Shown: positions 43,654-53,321, counted from the stretch's first letter. The stretch is 64,000 nucleotides of DNA from Muribaculaceae bacterium (GCA_016290325.1 JAEETL010000004.1:52569-116568), one strand, 5' to 3'. The notes: a model not told the origin generated them from the sequence alone. Translations and numbers: made by a program.

Positions 43654-44586
43654 TTATCGGGTTTTAGCGGGGTTCATAATTTGGATGGCACGGCGGATGG
43701 CACCGTAGGGGACGCCGTCGCTCGTGTTATAGTAGTTGCGCTCCACATAGTAGGCGCCGCAGCCGCCCTTGTGGCCCGTCTGGGGTTCCCATGCGGCATA
43801 GTTGAAGATTTCGCCGCCTGTGGGCTTTTGGCCGAAGGACTCACAATAGACGGTCTTCTCGTCAGGGTGTCCCATGGCCCCCACGCCAGCACCCTGCTGG
43901 CTGTAGGCCTGCTTGATGTAGTAGTCCACAAAGGGGTCGCATGCCACGGGAGGCGATACCGAAAAGTAATCGACAATGACCAGTTTGTCGGGATACTGAC
44001 CGTTGGGACCGAAGATCTTGTTACATTCCTCGATGGCCCAGGTCAGGTGCTGCCCGTTCCAACCCTCGTAGTCAAAATCGGCGCCGTCAAGACCAGTCTT
44101 AACAACAGTGTCGCACACCCAGCGGGCATAAGCACGGATGGACTCCTCGCTGCGGTCGTCAGAAAGGTCATAATTGCGACCGTCAATGGTGAAACGGTGG
44201 TTATAGTTAGATGCGTCGGCATGGAACACAAAGCGGGTTCCCTTCTTGTCACGCGTCTCAATCATGTCCTGATAGGCAACGGGGTGAGTCTCGGGCGTCG
44301 GGATGCCCATCCACAAATTCACGATGTCGATGCTATCGGGCAAGCCGATGATGCGTTCGCCCCACGAGGCTGGGTCCTTGTAGCCGCTCGCCCCCTCGAT
44401 AGGAGCCCAGTCGGCATAATAGACGTAGCAAATCTCGTGAGCGCTTGCCTTATACTCACGCAAGGCTTGGTAATATTCCTCGCTGTACTCCTTCATTGGC
44501 TGCAAATCCAGTGCCTCGGGCTCGGTGTCACAAGCCGTGACAACGAGGAGAAGCAACGCAGCCGAAATATATCTTGTCAGTTTCAT
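43654..44586 (-). CDS. GH18 glycosidase lipoprotein, probable endo-beta-N-acetylglucosaminidase
   Basis: A 310-residue GH18 protein with lipobox VTAC. The active-site motif DGADFDYEGW is intact (Asp170, Asp172 and acid Glu174). The barrel strands HEICYVYYADW and DIVNLWMGIPTPE precede it. GH18 enzymes of this size next to a DUF1735-LamG gene and SusCD resemble EndoBT-3987, which cuts the chitobiose core of N-glycans. Context therefore favours an ENGase over a chitinase. The chain is shorter than BT3987 because no N-terminal binding domain is present; the LamG-type function is on a separate gene. Confidence 0.85.
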   Translation of the reverse strand: MKLTRYISAALLLLVVTACDTEPEALDLQPMKEYSEEYYQALREYKASAHEICYVYYADWAPIEGASGYKDPASWGERIIGLPDSIDIVNLWMGIPTPETHPVAYQDMIETRDKKGTRFVFHADASNYNHRFTIDGRNYDLSDDRSEESIRAYARWVCDTVVKTGLDGADFDYEGWNGQHLTWAIEECNKIFGPNGQYPDKLVIVDYFSVSPPVACDPFVDYYIKQAYSQQGAGVGAMGHPDEKTVYCESFGQKPTGGEIFNYAAWEPQTGHKGGCGAYYVERNYYNTSDGVPYGAIRRAIQIMNPAKTR

Positions 44587-44610
44587 ATCTTTTTCACTAA
44601 TCTCTAACCA

Positions 44611-46242
44611 CTAATCACTAATCACTTTCTTGTCCCACCACAAGCGGGTGCCTCCGTTATCCAGTCCACCGCCCATGGCCTCGCTGCCCAGCAGCTGGAT
44701 GGCGGCCTGAACGGCGCTCTCGTTAGTGTTGTATTCCTGCACCGGGAAGGGGCATCGGCGCACCTGTATGTCGGTGTCAATCAGTCCCTGACTGTCATTG
44801 TTCACCACTGGCAGCAGTCGCGGATAGCCAGTGCGGCGGAACTCCGCCCAGCCCTCGCAGCCGTCGGGATACATCGCAATCCACTTCTGGGTGATGATGC
44901 GTTCAAGATTGGTCTCGAAATCGGCCTCATCATTCCAAGCGATGGTAATTTCGCTGGGCGCATTGGCTGCATTGCCGCCATTGGTGCGGTCCACATAGCG
45001 AGTGGGTTTCAACGTCGAGTTGGTGATATAGGAGTCCTCACCGCTCACGTTGTTCTCGGTGAATGATGCCTTGATGCCTGCCTCATAGAAAGCCCGTGCC
45101 GTGCCTCCCATGTTCCAGCCACGCAAGGCGGCTTCGGCGCGCAGGAAGTAGCCCTCGGCAGAGGTCATCCACACGATGGGCGTGGTCGCGCGGTCAATGT
45201 TCAGATTGGAGACGTACACACCCGCATAGCGAGTGGGGTTCATGTTGTGCACGCCCAATCTAACGCCATGGTACTTGTTATCATTGCTGGCGGGGATGAA
45301 GTAGGCTGCTAAACGCGGGTCGCTGTAGCCGTTCATGTAGCAGTCCATCGTGGCGCCCATGCGCACCTCACCCGCATTGAAGTTGTAGGCCATATCATAG
45401 TTCGGGTGATAATAGGTCAGGCGGCCATGCAGGAGTTGGGCACGCTCGGCAGGTGTCTCGATAAAGCCAACAGTGCATGCCGCCGATTTCTCGGCCTGTT
45501 GTTGGGCAAGGGCAGGGTCGGCATAGGCGATTCGGATGGCTAGGCGCAGGCGCAGCGTGTTAGCAAACTTCACCCAGCGGGTAACGTTGCCCTCATACAC
45601 GTTATCATAATCGGGCAACAGCAGTTCGCCCGACTCAGCCATCGGTGTGAGCACATTGATGGCTTCATCCAACTCTTCAAAGAACTTTTTGTACACGTCC
45701 TGCTGGCGGTCATAGGCAGTGCCGAGCGTTCCGCTACCGAAATTCAGATAGGGGATGGGACCATACATGTCGGTCACGCGGTGCAACGCCTCCACCTTGA
45801 CGATGGTAGCAAGTGCGGCAACGGCAGGCTGACCCATTTCCTCGGCCACCCGTGTGATGCGCTGCCATGCCGGCATCACCTCGCTGAAGGCGCGTGTGAA
45901 CATCTGGTCATACCAGCCGCTCACAAAACTGTAGGAGCCGTTGTGAACGCCGTTGCGCCAGGTGCCTGTCAAGGCGATGTAGCCCGAGAATGCGTCGGCG
46001 CTAAGGCCTTGTGCCACCTGGTAGTCTGATGACAGGCAGTTGCCTGAACCGTCGTCAAAGAGGATGACGCGCGACACCATTTGGGAGAAGAAAGCGCCTA
46101 CATTCTGGTAATCCCTGGCCAGTTCCTCGTCGGTGAGTTGATGCTGGTTGGTGTTGATGTCATCAAACGACTTGGTGCATCCGGCAGCCATCACCAGTAA
46201 CAAACTCATATATATAAGAATTCTTGTCTTCATAGCCGTCAT
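44611..46242 (-). CDS. susD-like: SusD-like nutrient-binding lipoprotein (PUL 2)
   Basis: A 543-residue protein of the SusD/RagB superfamily, nearer the SusD-like type 2 group (FDDINTNQHQLTDEEL at the N-terminus and a C-terminal EGWAEFRRTGYPRLLPV). The lipobox is AAGC. The start ATG overlaps the susC stop as TAATG, which suggests translational coupling; an in-frame ATG three codons later (46233) is also possible. Pairing with the preceding SusC, it would bind glycans for import. Confidence 0.92.
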   Translation of the reverse strand: MTAMKTRILIYMSLLLVMAAGCTKSFDDINTNQHQLTDEELARDYQNVGAFFSQMVSRVILFDDGSGNCLSSDYQVAQGLSADAFSGYIALTGTWRNGVHNGSYSFVSGWYDQMFTRAFSEVMPAWQRITRVAEEMGQPAVAALATIVKVEALHRVTDMYGPIPYLNFGSGTLGTAYDRQQDVYKKFFEELDEAINVLTPMAESGELLLPDYDNVYEGNVTRWVKFANTLRLRLAIRIAYADPALAQQQAEKSAACTVGFIETPAERAQLLHGRLTYYHPNYDMAYNFNAGEVRMGATMDCYMNGYSDPRLAAYFIPASNDNKYHGVRLGVHNMNPTRYAGVYVSNLNIDRATTPIVWMTSAEGYFLRAEAALRGWNMGGTARAFYEAGIKASFTENNVSGEDSYITNSTLKPTRYVDRTNGGNAANAPSEITIAWNDEADFETNLERIITQKWIAMYPDGCEGWAEFRRTGYPRLLPVVNNDSQGLIDTDIQVRRCPFPVQEYNTNESAVQAAIQLLGSEAMGGGLDNGGTRLWWDKKVISD

Positions 46243-49200
46243 TAGAATTTGAGTTTCACATTAAATCCCATCGACCGCAGGCTGGGCTGCATGAAGTAGT
46301 CGATGCCCTGATAATAGGTGCCCGTGTTAGAGGTCGCCTCGGGGTCATAGGGGGCCTTGTTGTAAAGCATGCACAGGTTGTGGGCGACAAAGGCCACGTT
46401 CAGGCCCTTGACCCACTTGACCCAGCGGTAAATGGGCACGTCATAGCCGATGCTCAACTCGGCGAGCCTGAGGTTGGTCGCACTGTAGACATAGCGCGAG
46501 TCCACCGTGCCGTTGGGATTGCCCACGGTCTGATAGTAGCCCTGGGCGTTGATCTTCTTGCCATTGATGACCACGCCGCCGTCGTTGCGGGCGTTCTGCG
46601 TGGCCTCACTGGCGCCATAGTAGTCGAGGATAGCCTGTGTCTCGCTCACAACGATACCGCCATAGCGGTAGGCGAACAGGGCAGACAGGGTCACACCCTT
46701 GAAATTGATCGAGTTGCCCCACGACAGGTTGTACTTGGGAGCGGCTTGCCCGGCATAGATGTAATAGGCGTTGTTGTTGGGATTGGCTTCTACCGTCTGC
46801 CGCTCGGGGTTGACGTAGATGGCGCCGTGCTCGTCGGTCTTGAGCGTCGAGACATACACGTCGCTGAGGGTGCCGCCCTCGGTCAGCCTGATCTGGTAGC
46901 CCGAGGTGCCACCCATGTAGAGTTCGTCAAGGTTGTAAATCTCGCCGTCGATGGGGTTGCGCCAGTCCTTAAGCAGTTCCTTGACCTTGTTTTGGTTATG
47001 CGTCCATGTTAGGAAAGTTTCCCAAGTGACGGGGCCTAGGGGCTGGGTATAACGCGCCGTGAGTTCAACGCCCTCGTTATCGACACGGCCACCATTGACC
47101 ACCGCACTGGTATAGCCCGACGAAGCAGGCAGAGTGGGATAGAAGAACTGGTTGCGCGTGATGGATTTATATAGCGTCATATTCACTTTCAGACGGCTGC
47201 GGAACATATACAGGTCGATACCAGCCTCCTGCGACTCAGTGCGTTCGGGCTTGAGATCGGTGAGCATCCGCGTCGAGGTCTCAGCAAGGCCCGTCGAGGG
47301 GTTGATGGCATAGGTCTCACGCGTCAGGAAAGGCTCATTGGGCTCGTTACCCACCTGGGAGTAGCCTATGCGGGTCTTGAAGAAATTGAGCCAATCAAGA
47401 TTTACACCAATCTGACGCAGCGCTTCGGTCCATATACAAGAAAGACCAGCCGACCAGTAGAAGTAACTCTTTTCGAGTTTGCTCGACCAGTCATTGCGGG
47501 CAGTAAGATCAATATAGACCATATCAGCACCACCCACTTGGGCGGTGGCATAGACGCTCTGCAACTGGGTGCGGTAACCGCTCTGGATGGGCTTGAAGGT
47601 CGAGTTGCCAGTCTCGACGTTGGCCAGGGTGAACTTGTTGGCGGTGCCTTTCAGGTGGCCGTTGAAACCCTCGATGCTGTTGTCGCGCTGGTCAAAACTC
47701 GTGCCCAGCACACCGCTCAAACTCAAGTGGCTATCGGCAATGTAAAAGTATTTGTTGAACTTGGCGAAGGCCTCGGCATAGAGTTGACGGTTGCTCACGT
47801 TGCGCAGGCCGTAGTGGCCGTATTGGGAAGCATAAAGCGTATTGGTCGAGGCGAAGAATTTCTCCTCGTACTTGTCGCTGCTCTTGTCATACTTCACGCG
47901 GCCCGTAATGTCGAGCCACGGGGTGATGCGCCAGTTGAGCGAGACGGTCGCCTGGTGGCGCTCCTTGTGGTTGATGAAGCGCTCGCGCTCGGTCTCCCAA
48001 TAAGGATTCTCCATCGAAATGTCGTAGTTGTAGGGCCAGTACTGCACGGGGAAGTTGCGTCCCGTGTCATAGCGCTCGAAGTAGCCTAACTTGGAGAAAT
48101 CGTCACCCGCGGGGAACAGATAGACAGGCACCAGCGGATTGTGGTACTGACCCTGGCTGATCATGTTCTGCTCCTTGACCGCAGTGAGCATGTAGCCCAG
48201 GTCGAGCGTCATGCGGTCATCTAGGAAGTTGGTTGTATTGCGCACACTGACGTTGTAGCGGTCGTAGTTGTTGCTGTGGATGATGCCTTGTGCGTTTGTG
48301 GCACCAAGCGAAAGATAGGTCTGGTTCTTGTCGGTGCCGGTACTCAGGCTCACCGAGTTGGCGATATTGGTGCCCGTCTGGAAGAAGTCGGCGGGCTTGT
48401 AACTGCTGGGCGTTTCCAATTTCTCGCCCCAACTGAAGTAACTGCCCGTCTCGCTGGGACCGTACTGGTTCTGGAAACGCGGCAGAACAAAGGGCTTAGA
48501 GAATTGGAAACTGCCGTTGTAGGTCACGTCCACCCGACCCGCACGACCGCGCTTGGTGGTGATGAGGATGACACCGTTAGCGGCATTGGCACCGTAGAGG
48601 GCAGCTGCCGACGGGCCCGTCAGGGCACTGATGCTCTCGATGTCGTCGGGGTTGATGTTGCTGGTGGCGTCACCCGTCTGACCCGCTCCGGCAAAGATTC
48701 CCTCGGGCTGCTCGCTACTGAGGTTCTGCATGGGGATACCATCCACGACATAGAGCACATTGTTATTGCCGTTGATGGACTTGGCACCGCGCATTACAAC
48801 GCGGCTGCTGCCGCCCGCGCCCGTTGCACTGGTATTGATGGTCACGCCAGCCACCTTGCCGCTGAGGGAATTGACGAAGTTGGCGTCCTGCACACGCATC
48901 AAGGCATCGCCTTCCACCTGTTGCACATTGTAGGACAGCGACTTGGCCTCCTTCTTGATACCGAGGGCGGTCACCACCACCTCGTTAAGTACTTGAGTAT
49001 CTTCCTGCGGAACGATGGTCAAATGGTTGCCATTTACCCGCACTTCGCGTTTGTGGTAGCCCACATAAGTCACTATCAGGGTTGAGCCCTGTGGCGCCTG
49101 GATACTATACTTGCCGTCAATATCGGTGGTGGCGTACACATTGGTGCCCTTGACTTGGACGGTAGCCCCAATCAAGGGTTCACCGTTCTTGTCAATCACC

Positions 49201-49352
49201 CGTCCTGTCACCGTTTGGGCATGTTCCACGGCGCTCTGGTTTTGAGGCACAGGTACGGCCAAGGCCGCACCGCTGTTCAAGGCAAACATCAGCACAGCCA
49301 ATACCTTGACAGCCCTCCATGTCTTGAGTTTTAGTGTTTCAATCATATTCAT
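46242..49352 (-). CDS. susC-like: SusC-like TonB-dependent transporter (PUL 2)
   Basis: A 1036-residue SusC/RagA protein. A signal peptide ends near ALAVPVP, and a carboxypeptidase-regulatory-like domain (VTGRVIDKNGEPLIGATVQV) follows. LNEVVVTALGIKKE is the TonB-box region of the ALGIKKE subgroup that usually pairs with SusD-like type 2 proteins. The plug has LYVVDGIPM and AAALYGANAANGVILITTKR, and the barrel ends in SMGFNVKLKF. It leads the PUL 2 operon of susC, susD, GH18 and DUF1735-LamG. Confidence 0.95.
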   Translation of the reverse strand: MNMIETLKLKTWRAVKVLAVLMFALNSGAALAVPVPQNQSAVEHAQTVTGRVIDKNGEPLIGATVQVKGTNVYATTDIDGKYSIQAPQGSTLIVTYVGYHKREVRVNGNHLTIVPQEDTQVLNEVVVTALGIKKEAKSLSYNVQQVEGDALMRVQDANFVNSLSGKVAGVTINTSATGAGGSSRVVMRGAKSINGNNNVLYVVDGIPMQNLSSEQPEGIFAGAGQTGDATSNINPDDIESISALTGPSAAALYGANAANGVILITTKRGRAGRVDVTYNGSFQFSKPFVLPRFQNQYGPSETGSYFSWGEKLETPSSYKPADFFQTGTNIANSVSLSTGTDKNQTYLSLGATNAQGIIHSNNYDRYNVSVRNTTNFLDDRMTLDLGYMLTAVKEQNMISQGQYHNPLVPVYLFPAGDDFSKLGYFERYDTGRNFPVQYWPYNYDISMENPYWETERERFINHKERHQATVSLNWRITPWLDITGRVKYDKSSDKYEEKFFASTNTLYASQYGHYGLRNVSNRQLYAEAFAKFNKYFYIADSHLSLSGVLGTSFDQRDNSIEGFNGHLKGTANKFTLANVETGNSTFKPIQSGYRTQLQSVYATAQVGGADMVYIDLTARNDWSSKLEKSYFYWSAGLSCIWTEALRQIGVNLDWLNFFKTRIGYSQVGNEPNEPFLTRETYAINPSTGLAETSTRMLTDLKPERTESQEAGIDLYMFRSRLKVNMTLYKSITRNQFFYPTLPASSGYTSAVVNGGRVDNEGVELTARYTQPLGPVTWETFLTWTHNQNKVKELLKDWRNPIDGEIYNLDELYMGGTSGYQIRLTEGGTLSDVYVSTLKTDEHGAIYVNPERQTVEANPNNNAYYIYAGQAAPKYNLSWGNSINFKGVTLSALFAYRYGGIVVSETQAILDYYGASEATQNARNDGGVVINGKKINAQGYYQTVGNPNGTVDSRYVYSATNLRLAELSIGYDVPIYRWVKWVKGLNVAFVAHNLCMLYNKAPYDPEATSNTGTYYQGIDYFMQPSLRSMGFNVKLKF

Positions 49353-49379
49353 TCAATGATTTGGTTTCTCTAGATACCA

Positions 49380-49387
49380 CAAAGGTA
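49380..49387 (-). promoter_or_regulatory. -7 box of the PUL 2 susC promoter
   Basis: The - strand reads TACCTTTG, a TAnnTTTG match 28 nt before the susC start. A TTG at a 23-nt spacing is longer than usual. Confidence 0.5.
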
Positions 49388-49582
49388 ATCATTTTTCGCA
49401 ATTCATGCCCCAATGCTTTAATTCTTTAATGTATTCCCCGTGCTTTTAGACAAGTTGGTAGCTACTATGATTCGAAGGTCCAGCACCATGTTTTGTCATC
49501 ATTTTTGCGGGATGAAACAGCAAAATATTGTTTCAATTATTATATATTGCTCCAATCGTGCCCGTTATTTGCAAATAAACTG

Positions 49583-49590
49583 TAACTTTG
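49583..49590 (+). promoter_or_regulatory. -7 box upstream of the interrupted AraC regulator
   Basis: TAACTTTG lies 43 nt before the ATG at 49634. It shares a 281-nt AT-rich divergent spacer with the PUL 2 susC promoter, the usual layout for a regulator and its target. No -33 match was found. Confidence 0.45.
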
Positions 49591-49633
49591 TGATGGAATC
49601 GGCGAGACAGAAACATTATTATATATAGCGCGT

Positions 49634-50239
49634 ATGAATCAGAAAGAATTTGAAGAGAAAATCAGCTTGCTGGAGGAGCAAGTCCAAACGTTGCAGGAGG
49701 CAAACCACAAGTTGCAGGAGCAAGCCAACATGCTGCAACAGGCAGGCCTCGAACTGCTGAACCGCAACATGCAGTTGAGCCAGCAACTCGACATCTACTA
49801 CGACGTGCGCCGGCGCATTCAGATGCTGAAGGAACTTGTCATCCGCCACCAGGAACTGATGAATAAGGCCGACATGCGCAACGATGACGAACTCATGGCG
49901 CTCATCGAAACGCGCCTCGAGCAGGAGCACCCTTACGAGGACCCAAACTTCGGACTCGCCGAACTCGCAGACTATATCGGCACCAGTAAGTCACGTCTCA
50001 TCAAACTCTTTCGTAACCTCAATTTCTACCGCTCGGCCGACGACTATTTGGACTACATGAGACTGCTGCGCTCCCTATACTACCTGCAGTCCAAGCCCTC
50101 ATGGGGCATTGCCGCCTGTGCTTAGGAGGCTGGCTTCGCGGTGGTGCGCACTTATAATCGCAAGTTTCTTGACATCATCGGCATGACGCCCGGCGAATTC
50201 CGACAAATGCTCGAGGCAGGCCGAAAAAGCGAGCATTAA
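49634..50239 (+). pseudogene. AraC-type HTH regulator interrupted by an in-frame TAG
   Basis: An N-terminal coiled coil (LEEQVQTLQEANHKLQEQAN) is followed by an AraC-type HTH: LAELADYIGTSKSRLIKLFR is the first helix pair. Translation stops at TAG 50123-50125 inside the second helix pair. The same frame continues perfectly with EAGFAVVRTYNRKFLDIIG and MTPGEFRQM to a TAA at 50239. Homologues should have Glu or Gln at the TAG position. TAG is used as a normal stop elsewhere here (gene ending at 26410), so recoding is unlikely. The product would lose half the DNA-binding domain. Its divergent position makes it the likely regulator of PUL 2. Confidence 0.88.
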
Positions 50240-50358
50240 GCAGGCCGTCTGGACAAAAAATTAAGCCATTTCGCCGGTTTGTCCAGAATCAGTGCCATTG
50301 TCCACACAACTTGAGACGAAAGTCGGGAAAATCCATTCGTTGTATCATATTAGGGGCA

Positions 50359-50366
50359 TACTTTTG
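50359..50366 (+). promoter_or_regulatory. -7 box upstream of the truncated lipoprotein gene
   Basis: TACTTTTG matches TAnnTTTG and lies 52 nt before the ATG at 50419. A TTG occurs at only 16 nt spacing. Confidence 0.4.
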
Positions 50367-50418
50367 CATCGTCAAATCAAACGAAACAACAAAGTATAAC
50401 CACAAAATTATCACAACA

Positions 50419-50959
50419 ATGGAAACAAAGAATTTTTTCAAGAACGCTCTCAAGGCAGCAGCCTGCTACCTGGTTGCTACAAGCATGATGACGGGTTTCA
50501 CCGCCTGCACTGATGACATCTACGATGAGCCGACACTCGATGAGACACAACTCGGAGGCATGCTCGATGCATCGGCCGATACCTACAACATCAACGACGG
50601 GGAGTTCACAGCCGAGAACTGGCGCGATCAGGAGGCCATCTACATCTATGACAATGAGGGTCCTGAAATCGACGGTATGGGCCGCGATGGCTACACGCTG
50701 GTCAACCTGCCCTGGTATGATGGCGACAAACTGACGAACCTGCCTACCGGTTTCTGTGACGACCTCACGCGCAAGAACGGTTGGGAACTGGTGCTCAACC
50801 GCTGTGGCAGTCGCAGTATCTTGAACAACAACTTCTTTGCCATCTACAACAAGTATTCAGGCATGTTGCGTTTCTTCTATTACCAGCCCGTGCAATGATG
50901 ATGGCGATACCCACATGCAACTTGGTGAATTCCGCTTCAACTATTATACACCCTGGTAA
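50419..50959 (+). pseudogene. Frameshifted, probably truncated lipoprotein gene
   Basis: From ATG 50419 a lipoprotein signal (lipobox FTAC) leads into DNAYN-like sequence with FTAENWRDQEAIYIYDNEG, NGWELVLNRCGSRSILNNNF and GMLRFFYYQPV. The frame stops at TGA 50896-50898. Shifting by one base at about 50893 continues as NDDGDTHMQLGEFRFNYYTP to a TAA at 50959. From memory, proteins with this N-terminus in Bacteroidetes are several hundred residues longer, so I read it as a frameshift plus a lost 3' end. The unshifted 159-residue product could still be made. Function is unknown. Confidence 0.6.
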
Positions 50960-50979
50960 AATAGAATGATTGGCACCAC

Positions 50980-51017
50980 AAAAATCCCCTTCGCTTTCAC
51001 TGGCGAGGGGGATTTTT
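50980..51017. terminator. Bidirectional hairpin terminator
   Basis: AAAAATCCCC at 50980-50989 pairs with GGGGATTTTT at 51008-51017. Inner TCGC/GCGA pairing extends the stem. It carries T- and A-tracts in the stem ends and follows the truncated lipoprotein gene by 20 nt. Confidence 0.85.
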
Positions 51018-51259
51018 GCATTCAAGCTGTTTCGGTTGTTTGTCCAGATGTCGAAGTCATTGAAGTTTTGACATCAGCAATCACAACTTCGCAGAGCCAT
51101 AATGACCCTTTTGGATAATAATGAATGAACAAGATTCAGAAAAACCTGAATCTGCAAGGTGTGATTACAAATTATAGCTATATTTGTTCCTGCATTAAGG
51201 ATGTTTTTACATTAGAGTTGGTCGAAAAAAAACAATAACGGATTTTAATCATTTCAACA
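51018..51259. other. Spacer before the SDR gene
   Basis: No ORF of note. A TATATTTG promoter -7 box is at 51179-51186, about 74 nt before the SDR start. I see nothing else supportable. Confidence 0.5.
51179..51186 (+). promoter_or_regulatory. -7 box upstream of the SDR gene
   Basis: TATATTTG fits the Bacteroidetes consensus. No -33 element was identified. It would drive the SDR and lactonase genes, which are 17 nt apart. Confidence 0.45.
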
Positions 51260-51967
51260 ATGGATTTCAAGGATAAAGTTGTCGTCGTGACAGGCGGGGC
51301 GCAGGGAATAGGACGCTGCATCGCTGATGAGTTTCAGAAGGCTGGCGCGTACGTCTGCGTGATTGACAAGCAGCCGGGGAACCACTTCGTGGGTGATATC
51401 GCTGACAAGCCGGTATTGGAGCAATTTGCGCAAGAGGTCTTCGAGGAATATGGCCGGGTGGACTATCTCATCAATAATGCTCTGCCGCTGATGAAAGGCA
51501 TTGATGAGTGCAGCTACGAGGAGTTCCAGTATACATTGAGCGTTGGCGTTACAGCACCGTTCTATTTGTGCAAACTCTTCTCTCCCTTTTTTGCCGAGGG
51601 GGCTGCCATCATTAACATTTCCTCTTCGCGTGACCGCATGAGCCAGCCTCAGACCGAGAGTTACGCTGCTGCCAAAGGCGGTATCGCTGCCCTGACTCAT
51701 GCCCTGGCTGTCAGCTTTGCAGGCCGTGTGAGGGTCAATTCCATCTCACCGGGCTGGATTGACACAGCCTGTACTGTCTATCAAGGACCCGATGCCAACC
51801 AGCACCCAGCAGGTCGCGTCGGTAACCCCATGGATATCGCCAACATGGTGATGTATCTGTGTTCCGATAAAGCGGGATTTATCACGGGCGAGAACATCTG
51901 CATCGACGGCGGCATGACCCGTCAGATGATTTACCATGGAGATTATGGTTGGAAGTTAGAACAATAA
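51260..51967 (+). CDS. Short-chain dehydrogenase/reductase
   Basis: A 235-residue classical SDR. The cofactor motif TGGAQGIGR is near residue 11, LINNALP carries the NAG-like segment, and the catalytic YAAAK is near residue 136 after NISSSRDRM. A second conserved region is SPGWIDT. The C-terminus GENICIDGGMTRQM is typical. The substrate cannot be assigned. It is 17 nt from a lactonase-family gene, suggesting joint sugar or sugar-acid metabolism. Confidence 0.9.
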   Translation: MDFKDKVVVVTGGAQGIGRCIADEFQKAGAYVCVIDKQPGNHFVGDIADKPVLEQFAQEVFEEYGRVDYLINNALPLMKGIDECSYEEFQYTLSVGVTAPFYLCKLFSPFFAEGAAIINISSSRDRMSQPQTESYAAAKGGIAALTHALAVSFAGRVRVNSISPGWIDTACTVYQGPDANQHPAGRVGNPMDIANMVMYLCSDKAGFITGENICIDGGMTRQMIYHGDYGWKLEQ

Positions 51968-51984
51968 GATTAAAGGAATATGAT

Positions 51985-53064
51985 ATGAAACTGAAAAATG
52001 CATTGATTATGCTTCTGTCCTGTATAGGTATTATGCAGGCTCAGGAGATGGAAATGATGTTTGTCGGGACATACACCGACGGAGGCAGCAAGGGTGTCTA
52101 TTCCTATCGTTTCAATCAGGAGACTGGTGAAGCCGTGGTTTTGGATTCGTTGGAAATGACAAATCCATCCTATTTGACCATATCTCGCGACCAACGGCTG
52201 ATGTATGTAGTCAGTGAGACCCATGACGACAAGGCTTCGCTCAACATTGTCAGAATAACCGAGAACGGCGGTATGCGCCTGATTGATACGGCACCAACCG
52301 AAGGTCAAGACCCGTGTTACGTAGCCGTCAAAGATGGTCTCGCCCTCGCCGCCAATTACTCGGGAGGCTCGATGAGTGTGTTCAGGCTGAAGCAGTGCGG
52401 AACGCTTGCCGAACTCGCCACGAAATTCCTTGGAGCAACGGGAGGCCCCGACCTTTCGCGGCAGCAAACACCCCACGTTCACTGCGCCTGTTTCACGCCT
52501 GATGGGAAATATGTGCTGGCCACGGACTTCAGCGCAGACCGCATCCTGTCGTTCCGCATCGAGGGACAAAATGTGATTGCCAACGATGTCTCCGCCCGTG
52601 TCAGTGAAGATTATGGTCCTCGTCACATGACCTTTAGCAACGATGGCCGTTTTGCCTATCTGATGAGTGAGCTTTCGGGCAAGGTGACGGTATTCGCCTA
52701 TCACGAGGGCTGGTTAGAGACGCTGCAGGAAATCGTCTCGGATAGCGTGGGAGCACGAGGTGGGGCAGATATACATCTTAGTCCCGACGGTAAATTTCTT
52801 TATTCCAGCAATCGTTTGAAAGCTGATGGCATCGCCATTTTTGCCGTTGATAACCAAACCGGACTGCTCACGCGCATCGGCTACCAACCCACAGCAGCCC
52901 ACCCTCGCATGTTCAACATAACGCCCAACGGGCGTTTCCTGTTGTGCTGCTGCCGCGACAGTAACAAGATCCAGGTGTTCCGACGTGACGCTGACACAGG
53001 ACTCCTCACCGACACCCATCAGGACATCCCCCTCAGTAAACCCGTCTGCGTCCAATTCTTCTAA
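51985..53064 (+). CDS. Lactonase-family beta-propeller protein (6-phosphogluconolactonase-like), secreted
   Basis: I use the ATG at 51985 (359 residues) because it begins a signal peptide ending near IMQAQE; the frame also opens 12 codons earlier inside the SDR gene. Family motifs are FVGTYTDGGSKGVYSY, LAANYSGGSMSVF, QTPHVHCACFTPDGKYVLAT, GPRHMTFSNDGRFAY and ADIHLSPDGKFLYSSNR. This is the seven-bladed Pgl/YbhE family, which hydrolyses sugar lactones. Export from the cytosol makes the pentose-phosphate role less likely here. The upstream SDR could supply a lactone substrate. Confidence 0.87.
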   Translation: MKLKNALIMLLSCIGIMQAQEMEMMFVGTYTDGGSKGVYSYRFNQETGEAVVLDSLEMTNPSYLTISRDQRLMYVVSETHDDKASLNIVRITENGGMRLIDTAPTEGQDPCYVAVKDGLALAANYSGGSMSVFRLKQCGTLAELATKFLGATGGPDLSRQQTPHVHCACFTPDGKYVLATDFSADRILSFRIEGQNVIANDVSARVSEDYGPRHMTFSNDGRFAYLMSELSGKVTVFAYHEGWLETLQEIVSDSVGARGGADIHLSPDGKFLYSSNRLKADGIAIFAVDNQTGLLTRIGYQPTAAHPRMFNITPNGRFLLCCCRDSNKIQVFRRDADTGLLTDTHQDIPLSKPVCVQFF

Positions 53065-53090
53065 ACACAAGCCTTTCTGTAAAGTAAAAA

Positions 53091-53119
53091 AATAAGTCAC
53101 TGAAATTCAGTGACTTATT
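53091..53119 (+). terminator. Terminator after the lactonase gene
   Basis: AATAAGTCACTGAA at 53091-53104 and TTCAGTGACTTATT at 53106-53119 form a perfect 14-bp stem around one base. It starts 27 nt after the lactonase stop. Confidence 0.75.
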
Positions 53120-53321
53120 ATTAATTCCGTAGGGCTGGAGGTTTTATCGAATGATATTACACACTAATCATGAGATAGTATAAACTAATGATATCATTTT
53201 TAAAATTAGTATTTGAAAATTTTGATATGTACTAGAAATTTAGCAATTTTGCAGGCCAATTGAGTTTTCATAACCAATATGCTATTTATTTAATGTGTTT
53301 TGGGCCATTATGTTGACAAAA

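Noticed and set aside
49634..50239. Stop-codon recoding of TAG
   Set aside because: TAG ends another intact gene (position 26410), so general recoding is not supported; a mutation or sequencing error is simpler.
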